Shown one piece after another: positions 18,184 through 27,268 of a stretch of DNA of 64,000 nt. The notes beneath the pieces were generated by a model. That model saw only the letters and a list, made by a program, of their open reading frames with translations. It made no database searches and was not told where the DNA came from. Origin of the DNA: JBCDKH01 sp964388485 (lineage in GTDB: Bacteria > Planctomycetota > Phycisphaerae > Tepidisphaerales > Tepidisphaeraceae); contig CAYMAS010000002.1 of the NCBI GenBank assembly GCA_964388485.1, positions 1 through 64,000 on the forward strand, written 5' to 3'. Positions within the stretch are counted from its first letter, which is position 1; every line of letters begins with the position of its first letter. The translations under genes and the position numbers were made by a program.

Positions 18184-19743
18184 CTAAGCCGCCGCCTTGC
18201 GGGGCAGGCTGAAGACCTTGACCCGGTTCCGCCCTGTCTCCTTGGCGTGGTACAAGGCTTTGTCCGCCGCCTTGATCATCAAGGCCGCCGTGTTGATCGG
18301 GCTCGGCGGCTCGTAGGCACTGACGCCGAAGCTGGCCGTGATCGGCAGCTGCACGTCGCCGCAGTCGACCTGCTTGGCACACAGCATCGACCGCACCATC
18401 TCCGCCAACGCCGCCGCCGTCGAACGGTCGGTGCCCGGCAGGATCAACGCCATCTCCTCGCCGCCGTACCGGGCCGCCAAATCGCCGTCACGGCAAGAAC
18501 GGTCCAGCAGATCCGCCACCGCCTTGATGACTTCATCGCCTACCTGGTGGCCGTGCGAGTCGTTGACGCTCTTGAACCGGTCGATGTCGGTCATGATCAG
18601 CGAAATCGGGTCGCCCACCGCCACCGCCGCCGCCAGCTCCTCGGCCAGGAACCGGTCAAACTCCGCCCGATTTGCCAGCTTCGTCAACGCGTCGGTCGTG
18701 GCCTTCTTCTCCAGCTCGGCTTCGCGTTGCTTGAACTGTTGCTCCATGTCCGCCGCCTGCTGCTGAAGCGTGACCGCCTGCTGCTGGCTTTGCATCGTGA
18801 TCTCGACGAGCGCCTCGGTAGCGTCGCGGAGGATCTTGTCATATCGGGCCGCCGGACCCAGATCGACCTCGAAGGCACGCGTCGTCTCGGCGACGTCCTG
18901 GTTGAGCCGTTCGAGCAGCGAGTCGGCGAAGGCCTCGGGCGTCTTGTCGCCAAGGGCGATCTCGCCCGATGGGGCATCCTGCATCAGTCGGCCCAGCTGC
19001 GTGCGGACGTCGGCGATGGCGGCGGCGGGTTCATCGTCGGCAAAGACGTCGGCACACCGGCTGGCGCAGCTGATGATGGCTGCCATTGTCCTCAGCGTCT
19101 GGTCGTCGGCTTCCGTCGGATCGACGTGCCAACGAATCGGTTCGCTGAGCACCGGCGGCAGCTTCCAAAGCTCGCTGAGGAACCCGCCGACTTCGCCGTG
19201 ATCCGTCTGGAGCTTGCCCTGCTCGGCGGCGGCTTGTTCGACGTGGCTCTGGACGAGGCTGCACGCATCGCCGTAAGCCTCGCCCAAAGCGATATCGAGG
19301 GCCAGCATGCCGATATCTGCCAGCAGGCCGCAGACGAAGAGTTCCTCCGCCTGCATCATCCGGCACGCGACGCCGATCTCCTTGGCCGCGCACGCGGTGT
19401 AAAAGCTTCGCCGCCAGTAGACCTTGTGGTCGAAACCGCCGGCCTTCTTGCCCATGAGGTTCTCGACGAGCGAGAAGCCCAGGACCAGCGTCTTGACGCT
19501 CTGCAGGCCCATGACGACCAGCGCCTGGTCGATCGTCGTGACCTTCTGGCTTCGCCCGTAGAAGGAGCTGTTGACCGTCTTGAGCACGCGACCCGATAAC
19601 GCAGGGTCGCGATTGATGACCTGTGCCAACGCCTTCATGTCGACCTGGCCGTCTCGCGACAGGCGAAGGACTTCAATGGCCACGGTGGGCAGGGTCGGTA
19701 GACCTGGAGCGTCCTGAATCTTTTGCTTGAGTGCAGTATCCAT
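18184..19743 (-). CDS. HDOD-GGDEF diguanylate cyclase
   Basis: 519 residues. HDOD domain at about 10-200 (PGLPTLPTVAIEVLRLSRD, NRDPALSGRVLKTVNSSFYG, GLLADIGMLAL), a coiled-coil linker (QQAVTLQQQAADMEQQFKQREAELEKK), then a GGDEF domain at about 350-515. The active site is intact as ARYGGEEM, and the inhibitory I-site RDGD stands exactly five residues before it, so product feedback is expected. It predicts a c-di-GMP synthase controlled by a HDOD input. The protein has no signal or membrane segment. The neighbouring minus-strand gene begins after about 120 bases. Confidence 0.92.
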   Translation of the reverse strand: MDTALKQKIQDAPGLPTLPTVAIEVLRLSRDGQVDMKALAQVINRDPALSGRVLKTVNSSFYGRSQKVTTIDQALVVMGLQSVKTLVLGFSLVENLMGKKAGGFDHKVYWRRSFYTACAAKEIGVACRMMQAEELFVCGLLADIGMLALDIALGEAYGDACSLVQSHVEQAAAEQGKLQTDHGEVGGFLSELWKLPPVLSEPIRWHVDPTEADDQTLRTMAAIISCASRCADVFADDEPAAAIADVRTQLGRLMQDAPSGEIALGDKTPEAFADSLLERLNQDVAETTRAFEVDLGPAARYDKILRDATEALVEITMQSQQQAVTLQQQAADMEQQFKQREAELEKKATTDALTKLANRAEFDRFLAEELAAAVAVGDPISLIMTDIDRFKSVNDSHGHQVGDEVIKAVADLLDRSCRDGDLAARYGGEEMALILPGTDRSTAAALAEMVRSMLCAKQVDCGDVQLPITASFGVSAYEPPSPINTAALMIKAADKALYHAKETGRNRVKVFSLPRKAAA

Positions 19744-19966
19744 CGGGCGGTAGCGTCGAGAACAGACCGCCCGGCAAGTCAGCCCCCGTGGCCGTCGCGG
19801 TGCAGGTCAGATCGTCCGTCACCCGATTCATCGTCTGCTGATCCCTGCCGCATGAGCAGCGATCCGCGTCGAAAACCAGACGAGTCGACAGCCCGCTTCC
19901 GAGGTAGCTGCGGCTCTTAGAAGCTGTAGCGGTCGATGACGCACCGTGCGCGAGTGCTGCCCCCTC

Positions 19967-19997
19967 CGTCATCCCTCGGCTTCGCCCGGGATGATGG
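19967..19997. repeat. Palindromic repeat family C
   Basis: CGTCATCCCTCGGCTTCGCC followed by CGGGATGATGG forms a hairpin with 10-12 paired bases around GGCTTCGCC. The same element is at 50437-50468 and half at 36-54. It has no GTAG tag. It lies in the 280-base spacer between the HDOD-GGDEF gene and lptB, downstream of lptB on the minus strand, where it could act as a terminator. Confidence 0.6.
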
Positions 19998-20026
19998 AAA
20001 CGCGAACGGAGATCGTCCAAGCTGAT

Positions 20027-20773
20027 CTAATCCCGCAACACGTCCAACCCGCGGGCGAAGTTGTGGCCGAGATAAACCCGCCGGACCGTCTCGTCCGCAG
20101 CGGCTTCAGCGGGGGAGCCGGCGAAGAGCAGCTTGCCGCCGTCGACGATGAGGGCCAGGTCGCACACCTGCAGCGTCCGCTCAGCGTCGTGGTCCGTGAT
20201 CAGCACACTCTTGCCAAACTCGCTGCGGAGGCGGCGGATTTCATCCTGGATCTCCTCCTTCGCCACCGGATCCACGCCCGCAAACGGCTCGTCGAGCAGC
20301 ATCAGCTTCGGATCCGTTACCAGCGCCCGACTCAGCTCCAGCTTCCGCCGCTCGCCACCGCTAAGGACGCCTGCCGGGCTCTTGCGGACGTGCGTCAGGC
20401 CGTAGCGGCTGAGCATGTCATCGGCCCGCTGCATCCGCTCGCTGCGGCTTAGGCCGCGGGTCTCGAGGATCGCCAGGAGGTTCTGCTCGACCGTGAGGCG
20501 GCGAAAGTCGCTGCGTTCCTGCGACAGATACCCGATGCCGCGGCGGGCGCGTTTGAACATCGGCTCGTCGGTCACGTCTTGGCCGTCGAAGGCGACGGTG
20601 CCCAGGTCAGGCCGGAGCATGCCGAGGATCATGCGAAAGGTGGTCGTCTTGCCGGCACCGTTGCGTCCCAGCAGACCGACGATCTGCCGCGGGGCGACGT
20701 TGAACGAGACGTCATCGACGACCTTTCGTCCGCCGAAGCGTTTGACGAGACCTTGGACTTCGAGCAGATTCAC
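20027..20773 (-). CDS. lptB: LPS export ABC transporter ATP-binding protein LptB
   Basis: Cytosolic ATPase that powers lipopolysaccharide extraction from the inner membrane with LptF/G/C. 248 residues from GTG 20773; an in-frame ATG at 20875 would add 34 residues without domain sequence. Walker A GRNGAGKTTTFRMI, Q-loop region GYLSQERSDFRRLTVEQN, signature LSGGERRKLELSRAL, Walker B LMLLDEPFAGVDP, H-loop LITDHD. The YLSQE and LSGGERRKLE forms and the ending RRVYLGHNF are typical of LptB rather than of amino-acid (LivG) transporters. No lptFGC genes are in the window; kdsB nearby supports LPS synthesis. Confidence 0.9.
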   Translation of the reverse strand: MNLLEVQGLVKRFGGRKVVDDVSFNVAPRQIVGLLGRNGAGKTTTFRMILGMLRPDLGTVAFDGQDVTDEPMFKRARRGIGYLSQERSDFRRLTVEQNLLAILETRGLSRSERMQRADDMLSRYGLTHVRKSPAGVLSGGERRKLELSRALVTDPKLMLLDEPFAGVDPVAKEEIQDEIRRLRSEFGKSVLITDHDAERTLQVCDLALIVDGGKLLFAGSPAEAAADETVRRVYLGHNFARGLDVLRD

Positions 20774-20978
20774 GCGGGGAGGCAGGACGCGACGTCCGGG
20801 CGATGACGTTAGCGAGCCCGGCTCCGACCCGCGACACGGAGCCGCATGCGGCAAATCCGCCGGGAGCGGCAACATGTATTTTCATTCCGCGTGAAAGTTG
20901 ATAATGTCACCCTGCCGCGGTGCTGCCCAACGGGGGTGCAACCACCCGCGGCTGCCAAGACTTTCACCCGCTTTTGCC

Positions 20979-21275
20979 ATGAGCACGCTGACTTCTTCAG
21001 TTCTTCCGGGTCCCTCCACCGAGTCGTTCTCTACCCACGATTCCGAAGCCGACGCCCCGCCAAGCAGCCGCGGCACCGTAAAATGGTTCAACGACCCTAA
21101 AGGCTTCGGCTTCCTCGTCGACGACGATGGCGACGACGTCTTCGTCCACTACCAGACGATCGAAGGCGAAGGCTTCAAGACCCTCGACGACGGCGAAGTC
21201 GTCCTCTACGACGCAGAAGCCGGACCCAAAGGCAAGCGAGCGACCCGCGTCGTCCGAACTGCCGCCTCACGCTAA
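20979..21275 (+). CDS. Cold-shock-domain protein
   Basis: 98 residues: a Ser/Thr/Pro-rich N-terminal extension of about 33 residues followed by a single cold-shock domain. RNP1 is KGFGFL and RNP2 is DVFVHY (RGTVKWFNDPKGFGFLVDDDGDDVFVHYQTI), ending in the usual GEVVLYDAEAGPKGKRATRV. Such proteins bind single-stranded RNA/DNA and act as RNA chaperones. The extension is unusual, as most CspA types start directly with the domain. ATG at 20979 follows a 5' region of about 70 bases with a possible -10 GATAAT at 20900-20905. Confidence 0.92.
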   Translation: MSTLTSSVLPGPSTESFSTHDSEADAPPSSRGTVKWFNDPKGFGFLVDDDGDDVFVHYQTIEGEGFKTLDDGEVVLYDAEAGPKGKRATRVVRTAASR

Positions 21276-21365
21276 AGCGGCTTTCGCGACGGATTTTCGC
21301 GCACGTTCTTTGCAAGATGCCCCGGGGCCGACCGCGAGTCGGACAGGCTTCGTTCAACCGAATGC

Positions 21366-23138
21366 CTAGGCCTCAACGACCTCCGGCACCGTCGTCGTCT
21401 CGACCGACACCCGCTCGAACGCCGCCTTCACCAGCCCCACGAAGAACGGGCTCGGCTCCAGCGGCCGGCTTGACATCTCCGGGTGCGCCTGTGTGCCGAC
21501 GAAGAACGGGTGCGTCTCCCGCGGCAGCTCCAGCACCTGCATGATCGGCTGCTGCGGGTGCTTGCCGCTGAAGACCAGACCGCCCCGCTCCAGGTCCTCG
21601 ATGAACCGCGGATCGACCTCATAACGATGCCGGAAACGCAGCCGGACGTACGGCGAATCGCGAAGCTCGTCACGGTACAGCTCGCTGCAAAGGGTGTCCG
21701 GCTTGACCTCCACGTCCTTGCCGCCCAACCGCATGTTCCCGCCTAGACCTTCGATCTGCTTCTGGCCAGGCAGAATGTCGATCACCGGATTGCTGCAGCC
21801 GGGGTCGAACTCCGTGGAATTAGCGTCCTCCAGCCCGCAGACGTTGCGGGCGTACTCGATGACCGCCATCTGGAAACCGAAGCAGATGCCCAGGTAAGGC
21901 AGCCCCGTCTCCCGGGCGTGCTTCACGCACGCGATCTTGCCTTCCGAACCCCGGGCCCCAAAGCCGCCGGGAACAATGATGCCATCAACCCCTTCCAGCT
22001 TCGCGGCGGCATTGGAATCGGTGATGTTCGTCGTGTCGACCCATTTGATGCCGATGTCGACACCCGTCGCCACGCCGGCGTGTTCTACACTTTTGAGAAT
22101 GCTCGCATAAGCGTCCCGCATCGCCGTGTACTTGCCGGTCAGGGCAATGGTGACGTGCTTCTCCTTGGGCTGCTGAATGCGACGCACGAAGCTCCGCCAC
22201 CGGTCGCGGGCGTCGTCTTCGTGAACCGGGTTCACTCGGCCGTGCAGGTCGAGCAGTGTGAGCACCTCACGGTCGAGCCCGGCCCCACGAAGGCTCTCAG
22301 GGACCAGGTAAACGCTCTCGACGTCGTGCATCGAATAAACCCGTTTCATCGGGACGTTCGTGTACATCGAGATCTTCTGTCGGACCTTCTCACTCACCGG
22401 CTCAGTCGCCCGACACGCGACGATCTGCGGCTGGATGCCGACCTCCATCAGCCGCTTGATGCCGAGCTGAGCGGCCTTGCTCTTCTGCTCGCCGAGGGCG
22501 TCGGGAGCGAGGATGTATGTCAGCGACACAAAGCAGACGCTGTTCTCGCCTTCCTCGTAAGCGAGTTGTCGACAGGCTTCGAGGTAGAACGAGTTTTCAT
22601 AGTCCCCGACCGTGCCGCCGATCTCGACGAAGACGACATCCGCCTGGCTCTTCGCCGCCAGCTCGCGGAGCCGCAACTTGACTTCGCCGACGACGTGAGG
22701 AATGACTTGAACATCACGCCCGAGATAGCCGCCCGACCGCTCCTTTTTCATCACGTTCGATAAAATCTGGCCGTTCGTGGTAAAGTTGTATTTCGTGAGG
22801 TTTTGGCCGAGGAGCCGTTCATAGGTTCCCAGGTCCATATCCGTCTCCTGCCCGTCGTCGAGGACGAAGACCTCGCCGTGGCGGAAGGGATTGAGCGTGC
22901 CGGAATCGATGTTGAGGTAGCCCTCGCACTTGATTGGGGCGACGTTGAGGCCCTTGTCCTGCATGAGCTTCGCGAGCGACGAGGCGAAGATGCCTTTGCC
23001 CAGGCCACTGATCACGGTGCCCATGACGACGACAAATTTGTGTTTGCCCTTTCTATAGCCGTCGGGCATCGGGGTATAGAACTCGGTATCGTCTTGCGTG
23101 TGGCCGGTGGAGGCCAGGAGTTCTTCGGCGGACTTCAT
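21366..23138 (-). CDS. pyrG: CTP synthase (glutamine hydrolysing)
   Basis: Makes CTP from UTP, ATP and glutamine. 590 residues; a short extension of about 30 residues precedes KHKFVVVMGTVISGLGKGIFASSLAKLM (P-loop). Synthetase motifs: VAPIKCEGYLNIDSGTLNPFRHGEVFVLDDGQETDMDLGTYERL. The C-terminal class-I glutaminase domain has GIIVPGGFGARGSEGK, the nucleophile Cys in YLGICFGFQ, and the His-Glu of TQAHPEMSSRP. The nominal ATG is at 23138. kdsB starts the next minus-strand gene upstream and uses CTP, a pairing common in Gram-negative bacteria. Confidence 0.97.
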   Translation of the reverse strand: MKSAEELLASTGHTQDDTEFYTPMPDGYRKGKHKFVVVMGTVISGLGKGIFASSLAKLMQDKGLNVAPIKCEGYLNIDSGTLNPFRHGEVFVLDDGQETDMDLGTYERLLGQNLTKYNFTTNGQILSNVMKKERSGGYLGRDVQVIPHVVGEVKLRLRELAAKSQADVVFVEIGGTVGDYENSFYLEACRQLAYEEGENSVCFVSLTYILAPDALGEQKSKAAQLGIKRLMEVGIQPQIVACRATEPVSEKVRQKISMYTNVPMKRVYSMHDVESVYLVPESLRGAGLDREVLTLLDLHGRVNPVHEDDARDRWRSFVRRIQQPKEKHVTIALTGKYTAMRDAYASILKSVEHAGVATGVDIGIKWVDTTNITDSNAAAKLEGVDGIIVPGGFGARGSEGKIACVKHARETGLPYLGICFGFQMAVIEYARNVCGLEDANSTEFDPGCSNPVIDILPGQKQIEGLGGNMRLGGKDVEVKPDTLCSELYRDELRDSPYVRLRFRHRYEVDPRFIEDLERGGLVFSGKHPQQPIMQVLELPRETHPFFVGTQAHPEMSSRPLEPSPFFVGLVKAAFERVSVETTTVPEVVEA

Positions 23139-23211
23139 CGGAGCGGGGTGAGGCTTGGCGGAGCGAGGCGTGGCGAGGAGGAGCAGGCGGCGGAGGGTAC
23201 GGGGCGGCGAG

Positions 23212-23985
23212 TCAGGTGGCGCGAATCTGGCGGGCCTTGTAGCGGGAAACGAAGGCCCGATATTGGTCGATCGTGTCGATCCCGCCGATATGTTCGGTGC
23301 CTTCGACGCAGGCGATGCGGGCACCGGTTTCCAGAGCCCGCAACTGCTCGAGCGACTCGGCGCGTTCGGCGGGCGTGGGATCGGTCGCGGCGATGCGGCG
23401 GAGGAAGCCGACGCGGTAGGCGTAGATGCCGACGTGCAGCTTCAGCTCGGGCGTGTCGCTGCGGCCGAAGGGAATCGGCAAGCGGCTGAACCAGAGGCAC
23501 CCGACGTCGCCGCGGCCGACGATCGCCTTGACGAGCGACGGGTCGCCCGGCGCAGCATCTTTTGGATACGGCACGACCACCGTGCCCATCTCCGGCCGGT
23601 CCGCGGCGGTCATGCGACGCGCCAATCGGCGGACGATTTCGGGGTCGATCTCCGGCTCGTCCCCCTGCACGTTGATCACGATCTCGCTCGCCGAGAGGCC
23701 CAACGTTTCCGTCAATTCTGCGACTCTTTCCGTGCCAGTTCTGCACGTTTCACTCGTCAAAACGACACGCGTTCCGAACATTTTCGTCGCTTTTTGCACC
23801 GCCGATGAATCCGCGGCGATGACCACCGGGAACAAGCCGCTGACACGCTCCGCAACATGCTGCACCAACGGTCGCCCCGTTTCGTCGGCGAGGATCTTCC
23901 GCGGAAACCGCTCACTCGCCAATCGCGCCGGGATCACGATCGTGATCTTGTCAGGCTTGTCAGCTTTTCCCGGTAAAGATGGCAC
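23212..23985 (-). CDS. kdsB: 3-deoxy-manno-octulosonate cytidylyltransferase
   Basis: Activates Kdo with CTP to CMP-Kdo for the inner core of lipopolysaccharide. 257 residues from GTG. Motifs: IVIPARLASERFPRKILADETGRPLVQHVAER (nucleotide binding), TSETCRTGTERVAE, INVQGDEPEIDP (metal Asp), WFSRLPIPFGR, and HVGIYAYRVGFLRR with SLEQLRALETGARIACVE, all diagnostic of KdsB. pyrG is 73 bases downstream on the same strand, so CTP supply and its use are probably co-expressed. Confidence 0.96.
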   Translation of the reverse strand: MPSLPGKADKPDKITIVIPARLASERFPRKILADETGRPLVQHVAERVSGLFPVVIAADSSAVQKATKMFGTRVVLTSETCRTGTERVAELTETLGLSASEIVINVQGDEPEIDPEIVRRLARRMTAADRPEMGTVVVPYPKDAAPGDPSLVKAIVGRGDVGCLWFSRLPIPFGRSDTPELKLHVGIYAYRVGFLRRIAATDPTPAERAESLEQLRALETGARIACVEGTEHIGGIDTIDQYRAFVSRYKARQIRAT

Positions 23986-24028
23986 CGGGCGCTCAGCCTA
24001 ACAGGGTTCGGATCGAATGCAGCGCCCG

Positions 24029-25633
24029 CTACTTCGCTGCGCCAACATCGAGATCGATGGGCAGGCTGAGGGTGAACGTCGCACCCTCGCCTAATGAGGA
24101 CGAAACGGATAAGTCACCGCCCAACAACGACGTAAGCTCCCGACTAATCGACAGGCCCAGCCCGGTGCCACCGTGTTGGCGAGTGACGGTGGCGTCGATT
24201 TGCTGGAACTTCTCGAAGATCCGCTCGTGGTCTTCCTCAGCGATGCCCGGACCCTGATCGGTAACGGTGATGCGGACGCGGTCGCTCGGCTCACCCTCGT
24301 CGTCCAGCTCCCGCCGAGCGACCAAGTCGATTCGGCCGTCGCTCGGGCTGAACTTTAACGCGTTGCTGAGCAGGTTGTAAAGGATCTGCTGGAGCTTGCC
24401 GGGATCGGTGTGCATGATCGGCACCTTGGGTCCGACCTCCCGGACGATGCGGACCTTCTTCTTCAAGGCCAGCGGCCCGAGCAGGACGGCGAGCGCTTCG
24501 AACATGTCGGCCATGCTCAGTTCGCCCCGGCGAACCTCCATCTTGCCTGCCTCGATCTTGGCGAGGTCGAGCAAGTCGTTAATGAGCAACAACAAAGACT
24601 GGCCACTCTTTTTGATGTTGCCGGCGTAGCGGTCGACCTTCGGGTCCCGGCCGGCGCTGGTGACAAGGTCGGCGAAGCCCAATATCGAGTTCAGCGGCGT
24701 CCGCAGCTCGTGGCTGACGTTGGCGAGAAACTCGCTCTTGAGGCGATTGCTCTCGTCGAGCGCGAGGTTCGTCTCCGCCAAATCGCCTAAACGCTTGTCC
24801 AGACTGCGGTTGGCCCGGGCCAGCTGGCTGTTCCGCGTCTGCAGGCCAGCGACCATCTCGTTGACGGTGCGGGCAAGGCGTTCGAACTCGTCGCCCGTCG
24901 AGAGATCGGCCCGGACGTTGAGGTCGCCCCCGCGGACCCGCTCGGTCACGTCCTGCAGCACCCGCACCGGGCTGAGGATGAGGCGGGTCAGGATAAGGTA
25001 AAGCGTTAACGTAGCAGCACCTGCGCTCGTAATGGCGGCTGTGATGAGGAAGCTACGGTTCAGCAGCAGTTCGCGTCTTGACGTCTGGCTCGGCAATTCG
25101 ACACTAATGAGCCCTACCAGCTCTCGTGAGGCGACTGCGTCGCGGGCGAGGATCGGCGAGACGGCATCGGGCCCTGCGTGACAGGACAAGCAACTTTGGG
25201 CAGCGAAGACGGGATACGCAGCTCGTTGTCCGACAACCTGTTGTGGCCGACCTTCTTCATCTGGTAGCCGTGCCGACTCGCTGTAACGGTCTTGCCCGCC
25301 CTCGCGAAAGCGACGAAGTGCTGATTGTTCAAAGGGCGTCAACTCGTCCGACGACACATCGATCAGCCTGGGTGAGCGATACGTTGCTTCGCCTGTAATC
25401 AATTGTCTGTCATTGGCTTCTGAATCGCCGGCTACATGTTTGGCCAGCGTCTGGTCTGCGACGACCTTGGCCGCGACCTGATCCTGACCGCGGGTCAGCT
25501 GACTGATGCGTTGCCACGTGACTGCCAGTGCCGCCAGGATGATGAGCCCGGCGGCGGTTCCGAAGAGCAGCTGGCACTTCGTCGCCAGCGAGAGTTGGAG
25601 TCGGCTGAGCCACCGGAGCATGAGCTGACGCAC
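24029..25633 (-). CDS. Membrane sensor histidine kinase with a periplasmic heme-c (CXXCH) motif
   Basis: 534 residues from GTG (ATG four codons later is possible). TM1 about 22-40, periplasmic domain 41-190, TM2 about 193-220, HAMP about 215-265, then HisKA with H308 in FLANVSHELRTPLN and HATPase with NLLSNALKF, DQGPGIAEED and GGTGLGLSIS. The periplasmic region carries C148-L-S-C151-H152 (AAQSCLSCHAGPD), a covalent heme-c site as in DUF3365/Tll0287-type sensors; upstream YPVFAAQ fits that family. This predicts sensing of redox state or a gas ligand. It is transcribed away from the sigma-54 regulator at 25844, the likely partner. Confidence 0.9.
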   Translation of the reverse strand: MRQLMLRWLSRLQLSLATKCQLLFGTAAGLIILAALAVTWQRISQLTRGQDQVAAKVVADQTLAKHVAGDSEANDRQLITGEATYRSPRLIDVSSDELTPFEQSALRRFREGGQDRYSESARLPDEEGRPQQVVGQRAAYPVFAAQSCLSCHAGPDAVSPILARDAVASRELVGLISVELPSQTSRRELLLNRSFLITAAITSAGAATLTLYLILTRLILSPVRVLQDVTERVRGGDLNVRADLSTGDEFERLARTVNEMVAGLQTRNSQLARANRSLDKRLGDLAETNLALDESNRLKSEFLANVSHELRTPLNSILGFADLVTSAGRDPKVDRYAGNIKKSGQSLLLLINDLLDLAKIEAGKMEVRRGELSMADMFEALAVLLGPLALKKKVRIVREVGPKVPIMHTDPGKLQQILYNLLSNALKFSPSDGRIDLVARRELDDEGEPSDRVRITVTDQGPGIAEEDHERIFEKFQQIDATVTRQHGGTGLGLSISRELTSLLGGDLSVSSSLGEGATFTLSLPIDLDVGAAK

Positions 25634-25843
25634 CCTACAGCGCGTCCTCAGGCCGCAGCTTCCTTGGCCTCAGCAACTTACGCCAACTGCCGATATTCGA
25701 CTGTTGCGGCTGATGCCGCCGCGATTTTTCGGCGATGCCTTGTGACAACGTGCCGTGGTACACCCCCGCATCTGTCGTGGCATGTCGCTACGTCGTACCG
25801 CTGCTCTTCGAGGTTAAGCCTCGAGCTTATTCGCCGACCTAAA

Positions 25844-27268
25844 GTGCCTCAAGCAACTACCAGAGAACCGGTTACACGCCATGCCGCCGATGACGGGAGC
25901 GGCAAGATCCTCATCGTGGAGGACAACGCGGTGGAGCGGCAGGCGCTGGCCAAGCTGCTGCGGACGCTCGGCCACGAGGTGTTTGCGGCTGAAAGTCCTG
26001 ACAAGGCCCTGGGTTACGTCGATGAGAACGTGGACATCGTGCTGAGCGATCTGCACATGGGCGACGTCAGCGGGCTCGACCTGCTCAAACTCTGGAAAAG
26101 CCGGCAAGCCGACACGCAGTTCATCCTCATCACCGGCCAAAGCAGCATCAACACGGCCGTAAGTGCCATTAAGGCCGGGGCTTACGATTACATCACGAAG
26201 CCGATCGATCCGGACGACCTCGAGATCCATCTCAAGCGAGCGATCGAAACGCGACGAAAGGACACGGAGCTCGAAGCGCTTCGCGAGCGGCTCGACCACA
26301 AATTCGGCGTTGAGAAGATCGTCGGCGAGAGCGAGCCGATGCGGCGGGTGTTCGAGCGGATCCGACGAGCCGCACCGGTCGATTCAACCGCCCTGGTCCT
26401 AGGCGAAAGCGGTACGGGTAAAGAACTTGTGGCCCAGGCCCTGCATCACAACTCGAACCGGAAGAAGGGGCCGTTCGTGGCCGTGAACGTCGCGGCGGTT
26501 CCGGCGAGTCTGGTGGAAAGCGAGCTGTTCGGGCACGTTCGTGGAGCCTTCACGGGCGCGACGGACAAGCGCATGGGTCGGTTCGAGCAGGCCAGCGGCG
26601 GGACGTTGTTCATCGACGAGATCGGCGACTTCGAATTGGCGTTGCAGGCCAAGCTCTTACGTGTCCTGGAGACGCTGACGCTGACACCGGTCGGCGGTCA
26701 CGAAGACAAAAAGGTCGACGTCCGCGTCGTTGCCGCGACAAGCCGGAACCTGCGGGCGATGGTGGCGGACGGGACGTTTCGCGAGGACCTGTTCTACCGA
26801 CTTAACGTCGTGACGATCCAGCTGCCGCCGCTGCGGGAGCGGCCCGAGGATATCCCGCTGCTTGTCGACGCGTTCGTCAAGGACATCGCTAAGACCCGCA
26901 ACCTGCCGGTGCAGCGGGCCTCGCCGGAGGTGCTGCGGTTCTTCACCAGCTTCTCCTGGCCCGGCAACGTCCGCGAATTGCGGAATATCCTCGAAAGAAT
27001 GATGGTAATGGCCGACGGTGAAGTGTTGCAGGAAAACGATTTACCGGATGATTTGACGGAGTACCAGTCTGATGGCATCAACGGGGACAAGGTGCCCAGC
27101 GGCCTGACGATGGACGAGCTGGAGCGGCTGGCAATTGAAGGTGCTCTCACCCGCTTCGACGGCAACCGCACCCACGCCGCCGATGCACTAGACATCAGCG
27201 TCAGGACGCTTCAACGCAAGCTCGCCAGCTACGAGAGCCAAGGCAAGCCGATCCGCATGGTTCGATGA
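25844..27268 (+). CDS. Sigma-54-dependent response regulator (NtrC family)
   Basis: 474 residues. The start is set at GTG 25844 because there is no in-frame ATG before the receiver. Receiver about 20-140 with D69 in VDIVLSDLHMGDVSG and Lys in YITKPID. AAA+ domain: Walker A GESGTGKE, the sigma-54-contact loop GAFTGATDKRMGRFEQA, Walker B GGTLFIDEIGD, then LPPLRERPEDI and SWPGNVRELRNILER. C-terminal Fis-type HTH: ALTRFDGNRTHAADALDISVRTLQRKL. It activates sigma-54 promoters when phosphorylated. Its stop overlaps the ispE start (ATGA), and the sensor kinase is divergent upstream. Confidence 0.95.
   Translation: MPQATTREPVTRHAADDGSGKILIVEDNAVERQALAKLLRTLGHEVFAAESPDKALGYVDENVDIVLSDLHMGDVSGLDLLKLWKSRQADTQFILITGQSSINTAVSAIKAGAYDYITKPIDPDDLEIHLKRAIETRRKDTELEALRERLDHKFGVEKIVGESEPMRRVFERIRRAAPVDSTALVLGESGTGKELVAQALHHNSNRKKGPFVAVNVAAVPASLVESELFGHVRGAFTGATDKRMGRFEQASGGTLFIDEIGDFELALQAKLLRVLETLTLTPVGGHEDKKVDVRVVAATSRNLRAMVADGTFREDLFYRLNVVTIQLPPLRERPEDIPLLVDAFVKDIAKTRNLPVQRASPEVLRFFTSFSWPGNVRELRNILERMMVMADGEVLQENDLPDDLTEYQSDGINGDKVPSGLTMDELERLAIEGALTRFDGNRTHAADALDISVRTLQRKLASYESQGKPIRMVR

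Noticed and set aside
19744..20026. c-di-GMP riboswitch upstream of the HDOD-GGDEF gene
   Set aside because: I looked for the conserved aptamer core and found none; only a family C palindrome and plain sequence are seen.
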